DNA from: Deltaproteobacteria bacterium
GTDB lineage: Bacteria; Myxococcota_A; Polyangia; Polyangiales; Ga0077539
DNA: 64,000 bases
Reading direction: 5' to 3'
NCBI GenBank assembly: GCA_030694465.1
Contig: JAUXYJ010000058.1
Location: 62,001 to 126,000, forward strand
Shown here: positions 17,252 through 26,267 of the stretch, piece after piece
Position numbering within the stretch: position 1 is the stretch's first letter
Layout of the letters: every line of letters starts with the position of its first letter
Translations under genes and position numbers: made by a program
Notes under the pieces: model-generated
Seen by the model: the letters and a program-made list of their open reading frames with translations, nothing else
Databases searched by the model: none
Told to the model about the DNA's origin: nothing

Positions 17252-17267
17252 CCGGCGACGTCGCCGG
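17252..17267. repeat. Palindromic element CCGGCGACGTCGCCGG, intergenic copy
   Basis: The only copy between genes, 10 bases after the esterase stop. It reads on into GTGC, as does the copy at 18535, and GCAC also lies just before it (17244-17247), so the symmetrical region extends beyond the core. As RNA it would make a strong hairpin, but there is no T-tract for termination. Confidence 0.75.
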
Positions 17268-17352
17268 GTGCATGCGTTGTTTCTAGACTCGGCCAATGCA
17301 CGCAACGAATCCAATGTCGCCCTCGCGTCGCGTGTAGAGTCCGCCACCTACC

Positions 17353-18324
17353 ATGTCTCGTTGGTCTCGCGCGCTGGCGCTGTGTGTCTCTCTCGCCTCC
17401 ATCAACGCGTGCACGCCGCCCGCGGCGGCCGTCGATGAAGAGCGATTGGCTAGGCGAATTGCAGAACTTCTTGCAGACCAGGGCGAACTCCGTGCGTTGT
17501 GCTCAAGGTCCGACGAGCCCGCTGACGCCGAGCCCACCGAGAGCGCCGAGGGGCAGCCCGCAGAGGCGCCCCTAGACCGGGCGCAGCTGATGGCGGCCCT
17601 CGCCGCGAATGCGCCTGTAGGGTCCCTGGGAGAGCCTCCGCTGAGCATGCCCGCGGTCGTTCTTCCGCCCGAGCTTGTGCCGCAATCCACGGGGACTGGT
17701 GACCACCGCCGAGTGTGCATCGATCCGTCGCTCGGGGTCTCGACAGGCGACCCTGCGGCGCTGCTCGCTGTGGTCGTGGTGTTTGACGCAGAGTGCCCCT
17801 ATTGTCGGCGTTTTTTGCAGCTGATTCCTGCGCTTCGGACCCGCTATGGCGACGCGTTGCGGCTGCAATTTGTCCAGATGCCGATGTCCTTTCACCAACG
17901 CGCAGTGCGTGCCGGTGAGGCCCTGATCGAAGCGAACCGCCAGCGCCCCGCAGGAGGCTTCGACGCGGTCTTGCAGCGGTTGCTCGAGGCCACCCCGCGA
18001 GACCTCGCGACCGACGACTTTGTCGAGCACTTCGACGCGCTGGGGCTCGATTCGGCTGCGCTACGTGCGGCCCTCGAAGCACGCACCCACGCCGCGACCC
18101 TCGCGCGCGAAGCCGCCGTTGGGACTCAGTCCGCGATCACCGGGACGCCGACAAGCTTCATCAATGGGCTCGTCGTGTCCGGCGCCGTGTCGATCGAGCG
18201 CATGACCACCGTCTTAGACACCGAGCTCGCGCGTGCCCGCAGGCTGCAGCGCGCAGGGCCCTCGCGGACATTGGCGCATCGTCTGTGCACCGCAGATGCC
18301 TCTCCCAACGCACTAACGCACTAA
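17353..18324 (+). CDS. DsbA-family thioredoxin-fold lipoprotein
   Basis: A 323-residue protein; the signal MSRWSRALALCVSLASINAC gives a probable lipidated Cys20. A charged helical stretch and a Glu/Pro linker precede the thioredoxin fold at about residues 135-300. VVVFDAECPYCRRFLQLIP holds a CPYC redox pair like that of DsbA or DsbG. TPTSFINGLVVSG near the end is the cis-Pro loop and last strand of this family. It probably acts as a disulphide oxidase, isomerase or reductant for exported Cys-rich proteins such as those in this window (inferred). The stop codon lies inside a run of four 8-base repeats. Confidence 0.88.
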   Translation: MSRWSRALALCVSLASINACTPPAAAVDEERLARRIAELLADQGELRALCSRSDEPADAEPTESAEGQPAEAPLDRAQLMAALAANAPVGSLGEPPLSMPAVVLPPELVPQSTGTGDHRRVCIDPSLGVSTGDPAALLAVVVVFDAECPYCRRFLQLIPALRTRYGDALRLQFVQMPMSFHQRAVRAGEALIEANRQRPAGGFDAVLQRLLEATPRDLATDDFVEHFDALGLDSAALRAALEARTHAATLAREAAVGTQSAITGTPTSFINGLVVSGAVSIERMTTVLDTELARARRLQRAGPSRTLAHRLCTADASPNALTH

Positions 18325-18338
18325 CGCACCAACGCACA
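18307..18338. repeat. Octamer tandem repeat AACGCAC(N), four copies
   Basis: Four consecutive copies of AACGCAC plus T, T, C or A. The TAA stop of the DsbA-like gene (18322-18324) lies within the second and third copies. Because 8 is not a multiple of 3, a change in copy number would shift the frame at the C-terminus. Confidence 0.7.
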
Positions 18339-18393
18339 CGCATCTCCGTCCCCTGACGCGCTGATCGCATCCAACGTTTTTACCGAGTAGCCA

Positions 18394-20670
18394 ATGAAAA
18401 CGATCCATGTTTTTGCTGCACCGATCGCGATCTCACTCGCACTGAGTCTCAGCGCGGTTGCACCTACGGTGGATGCCCAGACTCCACCTGCTGCACCCAT
18501 GCAAGCGGTGCAGACGCTCTCTGACGCGTCCAATCCGGCGACGTCGCCGGGTGCAGCCCCCACGGTGCCTCCCGTCGTAGAATCGCCGCCCTCGTGCACG
18601 CTCGATCAGGTCGAGTCTCTGGGGCGCTCTGCGTGGTGGGAGGCTCTCCCCACCGCGTGCACCGCGCGCTTTGCCCTCAGCACGTTTACCCTCGACGCGC
18701 CGCCCGATGTGCCCTCGCGGATTTGGAGCTCGTTTTTGCAGCAATGCGAACATGGTCGCAGCGCGCGGATGCTGTGCGATGTGCCCGAAGAGCAACGCGT
18801 GCAGTGGCTCGCTTCTATCCAGACCCACGTGCAGCGACAGGTCCGACGCGCACATTCGGTCAGTGGGCTCTGTGATCAGCTGCCCGCTTTGCGTACCGCG
18901 CTAGGCCAACAACCCGCCGACCGCCAAGCCACGCTGGCGCCCTTGCTGAGCCACGTAGAGACCTTCTGCACTGCCCGCACTGGGACCCTCCCGCCCCTTA
19001 CGAGCGTTGGCCTGCTTCGGGCTCTGCTGCCCGCGCAGGACCAACCAGCGCCTCCGGGCGGCCAGAGTGACAGCGGAGGTTCGCAGCGCGCAGGGAGCGC
19101 CGAGTCTCAGAGCATCGGAGGGCGTCACGGCGAGGGGGGCATCGCGAGCCTCACGGCCCCCGGCGCGATCTTGGACATCGCCCTGCAGGGCCTCACGCAG
19201 CTCTTGGTCCAGCGCGCCCAGGCAGAGCTCGAAGCGTTCGCGATCGAGTCCATGCGCACCGTGCTCTGCAGCGAGCGCGCGCGGCCGTGGTTTGAGCACA
19301 CGTGCGAGTTCTTGGGGCCCGGCGGCGAGAGCACCCTGCGGGTCTCTATCGGCGCCGGAATGCGTGCCGCTTTTCAGAGCGATGTCCTCGCGCTGCCCAC
19401 GCGGGTTGTGTCGGTGTTTCCGCGGCGAGGCGACGCGAGAGCGCTGACGGGGTACCTCTATTTTGACCTCCTCGCGAGCTGGGTGCAGCAGCCCAGCCCA
19501 CAGTTTGCAGCCGAGCGAATGCTCGCGCTGGGCGAGCAGTGGGAGCCCTCGACCGCGGCGACAGGTGCCCGCGGCGCACGCGAAATCGACGCCGCCCGCA
19601 AGGCCCGTGACGCGGTCCTCGCGACCGGGCTCTTGCTCTCGGCGATCACCCACCGCGAGGGCTTCGACCGCTTGCCCGACACAGCGATCGTCCCCTTGAT
19701 CGCGACCCTGGTGGGTCACGATTTGTCACCCCGTGAGCGCGGTGCCATTCGGGGTTTGCGCGCATCGATCGTGCGGTATCGCGCGGTCGGGCAGGGGGTG
19801 CGCGTGACTGGCCGCGGCGCGGTAGAGCTCAACACGGCCCGCGCGGCGTCCGCGTTGGGTGCGCTGGTCGACCTGCTCAACACCGCCGTGCCCATCGCGT
19901 GCAGTGACCGAACGGTCGCCGCCATGGTCACACTCCCTGGCCGACTGCCTGAGCTCTTGCTGGCGATTTCTCGTGCGAATTTGCCGCAGATTGTAGTCGA
20001 GACCACCCGCGCCATGGCCGCGGTCTCGCTCTCGTTTGGGCTCCCCGAGTCGGTGGTCCGAGGCATGTCTCTCGCAGCCGAAGTGGCCAGCGCGCAGACC
20101 CCCGAGCAGGTGCGCAGCGCGCTCGACGCAGCCATCGCGCCCGTGGGCTCGTGGCGCATGAAGCGACGTCGCCCCATGGTCTCGCTCGGGGCCCTCGTGG
20201 GCGGCGGAGGCGGCGCCGAGTGGGCCATCGCAGGCGGAGGACTGATTGACCCGTCCATGCTCCCCACGCTCAACCTTGTGGGCGCCGTAGGGCTCGACGC
20301 AAGCTACCCCTTTCGCGGCGGAACCATCGGGGGCTTCTTCAGCGTGATCGACGTAGGCGGCCTCATGTCCCTGCCCGTGGGGCAGCTGCAGGCCACTGTG
20401 CTCGGTGACGACGGCAACCCGCGCTCGGGGATCTTCGAGGTTTCACCCAGGATTTCGCCTGAGCAAGTGCTCTCGCCAGGGCTCTATGTCCGCTGGGGAA
20501 TCTTCAATACGCCACTCGTTTTGGGTGCCGGTGCGAGCGTCACGCCCCTCGCTCGCCGAGTGCAAGAGCTGCGCGGTCCGACCACCGGCGCCATGCCCTT
20601 TGCACACGACGTGAGCGTGTTTCGCGCAGGGATTTTTCTCGCCGTCGACGTGACGCTCTTGCCCTTCTGA
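18394..20670 (+). CDS. Exported hypothetical protein (758 aa)
   Basis: A signal peptide is clear (FAAPIAISLALSLSAVAPTVDAQ, cleavage after the Ala in VDA). A Pro/Ala-rich linker follows, then a long helical body. Near residue 580 the character changes to Gly-rich beta strands (VSLGALVGGGGGAEWAIAGGG, then VGLDASYPFRG). The last 150 residues, ending RAGIFLAVDVTLLPF with a terminal Phe, could be an outer-membrane beta-strand domain, but that is inference. No enzymatic motif was recognised. A palindromic element (18535-18550) encodes part of the linker, NPATSPG. It is convergent with recA. Confidence 0.7.
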   Translation: MKTIHVFAAPIAISLALSLSAVAPTVDAQTPPAAPMQAVQTLSDASNPATSPGAAPTVPPVVESPPSCTLDQVESLGRSAWWEALPTACTARFALSTFTLDAPPDVPSRIWSSFLQQCEHGRSARMLCDVPEEQRVQWLASIQTHVQRQVRRAHSVSGLCDQLPALRTALGQQPADRQATLAPLLSHVETFCTARTGTLPPLTSVGLLRALLPAQDQPAPPGGQSDSGGSQRAGSAESQSIGGRHGEGGIASLTAPGAILDIALQGLTQLLVQRAQAELEAFAIESMRTVLCSERARPWFEHTCEFLGPGGESTLRVSIGAGMRAAFQSDVLALPTRVVSVFPRRGDARALTGYLYFDLLASWVQQPSPQFAAERMLALGEQWEPSTAATGARGAREIDAARKARDAVLATGLLLSAITHREGFDRLPDTAIVPLIATLVGHDLSPRERGAIRGLRASIVRYRAVGQGVRVTGRGAVELNTARAASALGALVDLLNTAVPIACSDRTVAAMVTLPGRLPELLLAISRANLPQIVVETTRAMAAVSLSFGLPESVVRGMSLAAEVASAQTPEQVRSALDAAIAPVGSWRMKRRRPMVSLGALVGGGGGAEWAIAGGGLIDPSMLPTLNLVGAVGLDASYPFRGGTIGGFFSVIDVGGLMSLPVGQLQATVLGDDGNPRSGIFEVSPRISPEQVLSPGLYVRWGIFNTPLVLGAGASVTPLARRVQELRGPTTGAMPFAHDVSVFRAGIFLAVDVTLLPF
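18535..18550. repeat. Palindromic element CCGGCGACGTCGCCGG, copy in exported-protein linker
   Basis: Identical over 20 bases with the intergenic copy at 17252, including the GTGC tail. Read in a different frame from the copies at 736 and 2215, it encodes PATSPG rather than GDVAG, so protein selection alone does not explain the conserved bases. Confidence 0.75.
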
Positions 20671-20712
20671 GCGCTCACTTCGCTCCCTCCCCATGGCCTC
20701 GCAGATCGCTCG

Positions 20713-21774
20713 CTACGCTTGCGCGCGCTTGCTCGTCGTCAAGAGCGCGGTGCTCGCAGCGTCAAGCTTCTCGTCACGACGCAGGCCATTCTTCGTGAGG
20801 ATCTCATTCTGGATCTTCGCGTACGCCTCGGGATGCTCGTCAAGCCAGGTCTTGGCCGCCTCGCGGCCCTGTCCAATGCGCTCGCCCTTGTACGAGAACC
20901 ACGAGCCCGCTTTCTCCACTACGCTCGATTCGCTGGCGAGATCGAGAAGATCACCCGTCCGCGACACCCCAAACCCGTACAAAATATCAAACTCGACCTC
21001 GCGAAATGGCGGCGCCATCTTGTTCTTGACGACCTTTACGCGCGTGCGATTTCCGATGATCTTGTCGCCGTCTTTGAGCGCGCCCGTGCGACGAATGTCC
21101 AAGCGCATCGTCGCATAGAACTTCAGCGCGTTGCCGCCTGTGGTGGTCTCGGGGTTGCCAAACATCACGCCGATCTTCATGCGGATCTGGTTGATAAAGA
21201 TCATCATGGTGTTGCTCTTGTGCACCGCCGCGGTGAGCTTGCGCAGCGCCTGGCTCATCAAGCGTGCCTGCAATCCCGGTAGCGAATCTCCCATGTCTCC
21301 CTCGATCTCTGCCTTGGGCGTGAGCGCGGCGACCGAGTCGATCACCACCAGATCCACCGCGTTGGAGCGCACCAACATCTCAGCAATCTCAAGCGCCTGC
21401 TCCCCCGTGTCGGGCTGCGATACCAAGAGCTCCTCCATGTTAACGCCGAGCTTCTTGGCGTACGTGGCGTCGAGCGCGTGCTCTGCGTCGATAAACGCCG
21501 CGACCCCGCCCGCCCTCTGCGCTTCGGCGATCGCGTGCAGCGTGAGCGTGGTCTTGCCCGAGCTCTCGGGCCCGTAGATCTCGATGATACGGCCACGAGG
21601 ATAGCCGCCGATGCCCAGCGCGAGATCGAGCGAGAGCGAGCCGCTCGAGATCACGCCGACCTCTGGCCGGGCCGTCTTGTCCGCGCCCTCCATCCGCATG
21701 ATGGCGCCCTTGCCAAAGCTCTTCTCGATCCCTGCGAGTGCGTCCTTGAGTGCCCGTGTGCGTGCTTCGTCCAT
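20713..21774 (-). CDS. recA: RecA recombinase
   Basis: RecA forms the ATP-dependent filament on single-stranded DNA that drives homologous recombination and SOS induction. From ATG 21774 the protein has 353 residues, the normal length; the open frame extends upstream but only the shorter form begins in the family manner. Visible motifs are [20 protein letters not shown] (Walker A), [10 protein letters not shown] (Walker B), the [19 protein letters not shown]2-side loop and [13 protein letters not shown] lies 7 bases before the ATG on the minus strand. It is divergent from the diguanylate cyclase gene. I did not find a match to an E. coli-type or Myxococcus-type LexA box in the upstream region. 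Confidence 0.98.
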   Translation of the reverse strand: MDEARTRALKDALAGIEKSFGKGAIMRMEGADKTARPEVGVISSGSLSLDLALGIGGYPRGRIIEIYGPESSGKTTLTLHAIAEAQRAGGVAAFIDAEHALDATYAKKLGVNMEELLVSQPDTGEQALEIAEMLVRSNAVDLVVIDSVAALTPKAEIEGDMGDSLPGLQARLMSQALRKLTAAVHKSNTMMIFINQIRMKIGVMFGNPETTTGGNALKFYATMRLDIRRTGALKDGDKIIGNRTRVKVVKNKMAPPFREVEFDILYGFGVSRTGDLLDLASESSVVEKAGSWFSYKGERIGQGREAAKTWLDEHPEAYAKIQNEILTKNGLRRDEKLDAASTALLTTSKRAQA

Positions 21775-22101
21775 GTGATCGCTCCGTCCGTTTTGAGTTT
21801 TGATTGCACAACCAGAGCGCTGTGGTCGCCAGGACCGCCTGCGCCCCTTGTTTCGTTGACAACCATGCGCTGGACTTGGCCCCGATGCCAGCGCTCGACA
21901 GGACCCTTGAGGCACCTCGTTTGATAGGTTCAATGCTGTAAAAATGCTGACAAAACAAGTGTGACAAACAATGTCACGAAGCTCGCTTCATAGAGACCGC
22001 TTAGACTCGGTGTGACATTGGCTGTCCAATTGCGCAGAAGTTGGTCCTTTGCCACGCACGCTGCTACTTGCGAGGGGCTCACCAGCCACAAAGGGACGGC
22101 C
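21775..22101. promoter_or_regulatory. Divergent control region between recA and the diguanylate cyclase gene
   Basis: A stretch of 327 bases without a supported gene. Its middle (about 21920-21980) is clearly more AT-rich than the surroundings and should contain the recA promoter. The strongest structure is the perfect dyad GTGACAAACAATGTCAC at 21961-21977: 6-base arms with a 5-base spacer, a plausible dimeric-regulator site. A related half-site, GTGACAttggctGTCC, occurs near 22011. No -35/-10 pair was convincing enough to name. Confidence 0.5.
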
Positions 22102-24375
22102 ATGCAACTCGTACGGATACTCCGTTCGGCGCGAAAATTCGTGCCCGCAACCATCGCGCCCACACTGGCCGCCACGCTCGTCGTCTTCGCAGCGCTCGGC
22201 CGCTTTGTGTCTCCCGATCGTGTGGCCATCGCGCTCCTCGGAGCCTCCGTTGTCACGGCGATTTGGCGAGCCGTTCGCAGGCAACGTGCCCGCAACGGAG
22301 ACCGCAGCATCGCCGCCCTTGACGGCTCCACGGGCATGCTCGTGGTGGCTCTCACCTACGTCGCGATCGGCGCATCCGGAGGGGCCCTGCGCTCGCCGCT
22401 CGCCGCCCTCCCCGTCGTCGCGCTGGCGGTGACCGGAGCGCTCGCCGCGCCGTTCTCCGCGGTGCTCGCGGTGTTGTTCGCGGTGCTCAGTGAGCTTGTG
22501 TTTCAGCGATTGCATGCAGAGCGAACCCTCGGCGAGCTCGCGCTGCGCTGTGCCACGTTGCTCCTCGCGGCGGCGGCTCACACGGCCCTCACGAGGCTCG
22601 AGGTCGCGCGTGTTCGCGATGCCGCGACCCGCGCACTCGACGACGAGCGCGCCCGTCAAAAAGAGGCAGTACGGAGCTTTAGGCTCAACGCCGCGCCTTC
22701 ACAGACCCCACACCTCCCCGCCGAAGACTCACGCCGCGCGCGCAGCAGCCTTGACGAAATCCGTGAGTCAACACAGGGCCTCCTTGAGCTCGCGCGTCGC
22801 TCGCTCGATTTGCACACCTGCGCGATCTATTGGCTCGATCCGCGAAGCACGCAATTGCGTCTGGTGGGCGCCGTGACAAGCGCCGAAGAGAAGTTCAAGC
22901 GCGAGCCCATTAGCGTCGGGACCGGCGCGGTCGGTGGCGTCGCTGCGATGAAGCGCCCCGTGTTGCTCTCCAAACTTCGGCCCGACTATGCAGGGCTCAC
23001 GTACTACGCAGGACCCCACGAGGTGCGCAGCTTTCTCGGCGTCGCGATCATGGACGGCGAAGACCTCCGCGGGGTCGTGATCGCAGACCGAAACACAGAC
23101 CGCGTGTTCGACGAAAACGAGCAAATTGCCGTACAGTCTCTCGCCGCGCAGGCACAACGCTTAGTGCAAACCGAGCGACTGTTTGCCGCGATGGAGAAGA
23201 GCAAAGACGAGCTCGCTAAGATGCACGGCGCCAGCCGCGCGCTCGGAGACGCCCTCACCGAAGACGAAGTGATCCGCGCCGTCGTCGAATCCGCCCACGC
23301 GTTCGCTTCGCATGACCTCTGTGTGCTCACGAGCATCGACAGCAAAACCCACGAACACCGCGTGCGGTTTGTCGACGGCAAAGACCACGAGTCGCTGCAA
23401 AAACTCACGTTTATGCCCAACAAGGGCATCGTCTCTTCTGTGGTCGAGTCACGACATCCGCTGCCCTACCGAGGCAACTACGACTCGCGCTCCCAAGTGA
23501 TCTTCACCAAAGAGCACACCCTCGCCGGCATGGAGTCGGTGTACTGCCTCCCCCTGGTCGTGCGCGACCACGCGATCGGCACGCTCACCCTCGCAGCGCA
23601 TCGCCGAGGAGCCTTCAGCGAGAGCACCCGTGAGCTCCTCGCCTTGCTCGCTGGCAACGCCGCCGTGGCGCTCTCCAATGCGGCCGCCGTGCGACGGCTC
23701 GAAGAGCTCGCGACGACGGACCCGATGACGGGCCTTCTCAACAAGCGCTCGCTCGAAGCCGAGTTTGACAAACGCCTGCGAAGCGCCGCGCGATTTGGCA
23801 AGAAGCTCTCGGTCCTGGTGACCGACATCGACAAGTTTAAGAACGTCAACGATACGTACGGACACAGCATCGGCGACGTCGTGATCAAGGGCCTCGGCGC
23901 GATCCTCACCAAGTGCAAACGAGACACCGACGCGGTCGCGCGCTTTGGCGGCGAAGAGTTTGTCCTCGTGTGCGAAGAGACCGACATTGAGGGCGCGTAT
24001 CTCTTGGCAGAGCGCATCCGCACCGAGCTCGAAAAGACCGTTTTTAACACCGAAAAAGGCCCAATTAAGGTCACCTGTTCGCTGGGCGTCGCAGAGTTTA
24101 CCAAGGACTACGCGACCCGAGAGCTGCTCTTTACGCGCGCCGACGAGGCGCTCTACGAGGCCAAGCGCGCAGGGCGCAACCGCTCGATCGTCGCGGGCGA
24201 AGCGATGCACCGCGCGCCCATCTCGACGCCCCCCAGCGAACCCGTTGCGACACGTGAGCCGCAGAGCAAGACCAAGGCGAACGCGCCCACCGCGACACGC
24301 TCTTCGCCTGTGATTTCTCAGCCCCGAAGCCCCCGAACGACGCCCCCCAACGAGCGCAAACGCGTGGCGAGCTGA
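22102..24375 (+). CDS. Membrane-bound diguanylate cyclase with two GAF domains
   Basis: ATG 22102 gives 757 residues; GGGA precedes it, while an upstream in-frame ATG at 22012 lacks support. The order is: a multi-span membrane region (about residues 10-165, e.g. FVPATIAPTLAATLVVFAAL), a linker helix, GAF-like domain 1 (about 225-370), GAF-like domain 2 (about 400-545), and a GGDEF domain. The active-site loop is GGEEF at 616-620. RDTD at 607-610, five residues before it, is the product-inhibition I-site. It should make c-di-GMP in response to a bound ligand or membrane signal and be feedback-inhibited. A Pro/Thr-rich disordered tail ends the protein, 4 bases from the convergent methyltransferase gene. 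Confidence 0.93.
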   Translation: MQLVRILRSARKFVPATIAPTLAATLVVFAALGRFVSPDRVAIALLGASVVTAIWRAVRRQRARNGDRSIAALDGSTGMLVVALTYVAIGASGGALRSPLAALPVVALAVTGALAAPFSAVLAVLFAVLSELVFQRLHAERTLGELALRCATLLLAAAAHTALTRLEVARVRDAATRALDDERARQKEAVRSFRLNAAPSQTPHLPAEDSRRARSSLDEIRESTQGLLELARRSLDLHTCAIYWLDPRSTQLRLVGAVTSAEEKFKREPISVGTGAVGGVAAMKRPVLLSKLRPDYAGLTYYAGPHEVRSFLGVAIMDGEDLRGVVIADRNTDRVFDENEQIAVQSLAAQAQRLVQTERLFAAMEKSKDELAKMHGASRALGDALTEDEVIRAVVESAHAFASHDLCVLTSIDSKTHEHRVRFVDGKDHESLQKLTFMPNKGIVSSVVESRHPLPYRGNYDSRSQVIFTKEHTLAGMESVYCLPLVVRDHAIGTLTLAAHRRGAFSESTRELLALLAGNAAVALSNAAAVRRLEELATTDPMTGLLNKRSLEAEFDKRLRSAARFGKKLSVLVTDIDKFKNVNDTYGHSIGDVVIKGLGAILTKCKRDTDAVARFGGEEFVLVCEETDIEGAYLLAERIRTELEKTVFNTEKGPIKVTCSLGVAEFTKDYATRELLFTRADEALYEAKRAGRNRSIVAGEAMHRAPISTPPSEPVATREPQSKTKANAPTATRSSPVISQPRSPRTTPPNERKRVAS

Positions 24376-24379
24376 GCGA

Positions 24380-25240
24380 TCAGAGCGCGATGTGCTGGAG
24401 CTTCATCTGCACGTCGCTCGACCAGTGATTGGCAAACGCGCGCACGCACGTCGAGAGATACCGCACGTAGTCGTCGTAGACCTGCGTGCCCCACTCGTTC
24501 TTGATCTTGGTCTCGTTGAGTTCAAGCCTACGGAGCCACTCTGCCGTGGTTTTTCCGTAGTGAACACGGCGCGTCTTGAGCTCAACGATCTCCCAATACG
24601 GGTTGACCGCGGCCACAAGCTCTTCGAGCCGCGGGTTGAGCCCACCCGGAAAAATCACGTCCGCCGTAAACGCGAGGTCCTGCAGATCTTTGCGGGTGCG
24701 CGGGACACGGTTGCGCAAGATCGCCTGAAATCCAAAGTGCCCACCCGGCTTTACCCACGTCGAACACTTGCGAAAATACTCGCGATAAATGTCAATCGCG
24801 AGCCCCTGACGTGCCTGCGCGGGCGAGACCAAGTGATCGATCATCTCGATCGACACCAGCCCGTCGTACTTCTCTCCGTGCGGGGGTTCCCAGTCTTTGT
24901 AGTCCATGATCCAGAACTTCGAGTTCGGGATCTTGCGCGCGACACACTCGTCGTACTGTGCAGTCGAGAGCGTGATGCCATGCGCGTCGCCAATGCCCAA
25001 CGCAGAGATCACTTCGATGTTCGCGCCCCAGCCACAGCCGATGTCCAACACGGTCTTGGTGGGCCCAAGCTCGGCATACTCGTAGAGCACGCGAGACTTG
25101 TTCTTTTGCGCTTGCTCTAGCGACTCGCCCTCACTCTCGTAGACAGCGGACGTGTAATGCATGCGCTCGTCCAGCCACAGACTAAAGAAGTCATTGGACA
25201 GGCTGTACGCGATATCAACTTCGTCCTTGGTGCTCGTCAC
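24380..25240 (-). CDS. CFA-synthase-type SAM-dependent methyltransferase
   Basis: I place the start at GTG 25240 because AGGGAG lies 9 bases upstream; GTG 25315 would add 25 residues. The opening VDIAYSLSNDFFSLWLDERM matches the substrate-side helix of cyclopropane-fatty-acyl-phospholipid synthases. VLDIGCGWGANIEVIS is the SAM-binding motif I, and SIEMIDHLV occupies the position of the family's conserved Glu-containing motif. Length is 286. Members put a methylene or methyl group on unsaturated lipids, or in other branches on mycolates or small molecules; which applies here cannot be told. It is convergent with the diguanylate cyclase gene. Confidence 0.88.
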   Translation of the reverse strand: MTSTKDEVDIAYSLSNDFFSLWLDERMHYTSAVYESEGESLEQAQKNKSRVLYEYAELGPTKTVLDIGCGWGANIEVISALGIGDAHGITLSTAQYDECVARKIPNSKFWIMDYKDWEPPHGEKYDGLVSIEMIDHLVSPAQARQGLAIDIYREYFRKCSTWVKPGGHFGFQAILRNRVPRTRKDLQDLAFTADVIFPGGLNPRLEELVAAVNPYWEIVELKTRRVHYGKTTAEWLRRLELNETKIKNEWGTQVYDDYVRYLSTCVRAFANHWSSDVQMKLQHIAL

Positions 25241-25648
25241 GACGGCGGTCTCCCTGTTGTTTCTCGACTCAAACGTTGTTCGCTCCGAACGCACTGGCGC
25301 GCGCGACACAAACACTGACGCAAGCCTCCTACCCGAGTGTTGTTTCGCAGGTCAATCCCACCGCGCGACCGCTGCAAGCGCTTCGCACCCCGGCGCACCA
25401 TCAACGCACCCTCGCACGCAATGTGCGACGCCCACCCAAGGGTCCTCACAGAGCGCAGCGATTGCACGCGTAGATTCTCGCCATTCGCTTGACTCTTCGG
25501 CAAAACTCGCCGAATAGCGCGAATCACGAACGCCCATACTCGAAGGTTTTTCTGTGGCCTCGCCCATTCCTCTTGGCGCGCGCCGCTGTAGCTCCTACGC
25601 ACTCACTCGGTTCACAAAACACCTCGCACACGTCAACCCCCTTCTCCA
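25241..25648. other. Intergenic region of 408 bases with a hairpin and candidate promoter
   Basis: No gene is supported here. TTCGGC (25496-25501) and GCCGAA (25509-25514) form a perfect inverted repeat around AAAACTC. TTGACT (25489-25494) lies just before it, and GAATAG sits 17 bases further on, so the dyad occupies the spacer of a possible promoter for the gene at 25649. The -10 match is weak. The left part belongs to the leader of the methyltransferase gene. Confidence 0.35.
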
Positions 25649-26128
25649 ATGCCCCGCGCACGACACGCCCGCACGATCGTATGGCTCCTAGGTCCGATGA
25701 TTCTCATCGTGACCGTGGCCGCGCTCGCGTGGTCGCGGATGGACTTTCGCGCCGCCCGTGGCGCCGACGACGCGCTGGCCCAGTACGGAATTCGCCTCGG
25801 GATGTCCCCTGCGGACGTCCGCGCAACATTTTCGCTCGGGCACGCAGAGGGTTCGCAATGGCGCGTGGTGGCAGACGCAGAGCCCGCGCTCGAATGGCGT
25901 TCTGGCGCACGTTCAATGCGGTTTGAGTTTCACGGTGCGCAGCTGATGGCGGTTCGAGCGATGTTACTTCTGCGTGATCCCTCTACGCAGGGGCGACAGA
26001 TTGAGGTATCAACCGCGACCGTCGTTCGTCGTCACCCGCAAAGTGACGGCCGCGTGGAGGTCACTCTCCTCGCTCGCGAATGTCCTACGCATGCCGCGGA
26101 GGCCCAGAGAATCATCACGAATCCCTGA
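25649..26128 (+). CDS. Hypothetical membrane-anchored protein (159 aa)
   Basis: One N-terminal transmembrane segment (TIVWLLGPMILIVTVAALAW, residues 9-28) is followed by a soluble domain of about 125 residues, presumably in the periplasm. The segment YGIRLGMSPADVRATF resembles the start of small exported domains with a G-M-S-x-x-D/E-V helix, as in SmpA/BamE-like proteins. That likeness is only local. I do not recognise the family. It precedes the ACIII operon by 140 bases and may be transcribed with it, although a long hairpin lies between. Confidence 0.6.
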   Translation: MPRARHARTIVWLLGPMILIVTVAALAWSRMDFRAARGADDALAQYGIRLGMSPADVRATFSLGHAEGSQWRVVADAEPALEWRSGARSMRFEFHGAQLMAVRAMLLLRDPSTQGRQIEVSTATVVRRHPQSDGRVEVTLLARECPTHAAEAQRIITNP

Positions 26129-26183
26129 GTCTTACGCTCTTTTCAACGCATACGGTCCGTGCTCGGGCTGTGATGACACCCGA

Positions 26184-26215
26184 TGAGAAAAGGTCTCGTT
26201 GGGCGAGTTTTCTCA
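26184..26215. promoter_or_regulatory. Long hairpin in the leader of the ACIII operon
   Basis: TGAGAAAA (26184-26191) pairs perfectly with TTTTCTCA (26208-26215). Inside, CTCG (26195-26198) pairs with CGAG (26204-26207) around TTGGG, leaving GGT bulged on one side. It lies 56 bases after the preceding stop and 52 before actA. A T-tract is lacking after the stem, so simple Rho-independent termination is not obvious; RNA processing or regulation is possible. Confidence 0.5.
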
Positions 26216-26267
26216 AAACCCCGGGCACTCTTTTGTGGGTCCAGCGCTCAGAAGAACCGATCCCACC

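Noticed and set aside
21775-22101. LexA box upstream of recA
   Set aside because: CTGT at 21936 has no matching ACAG at the right distance, and I found no match to the Myxococcus consensus as I know it.
22012-22101. c-di-GMP riboswitch before the diguanylate cyclase gene
   Set aside because: The conserved GEMM receptor and loop sequences were not found in the leader.
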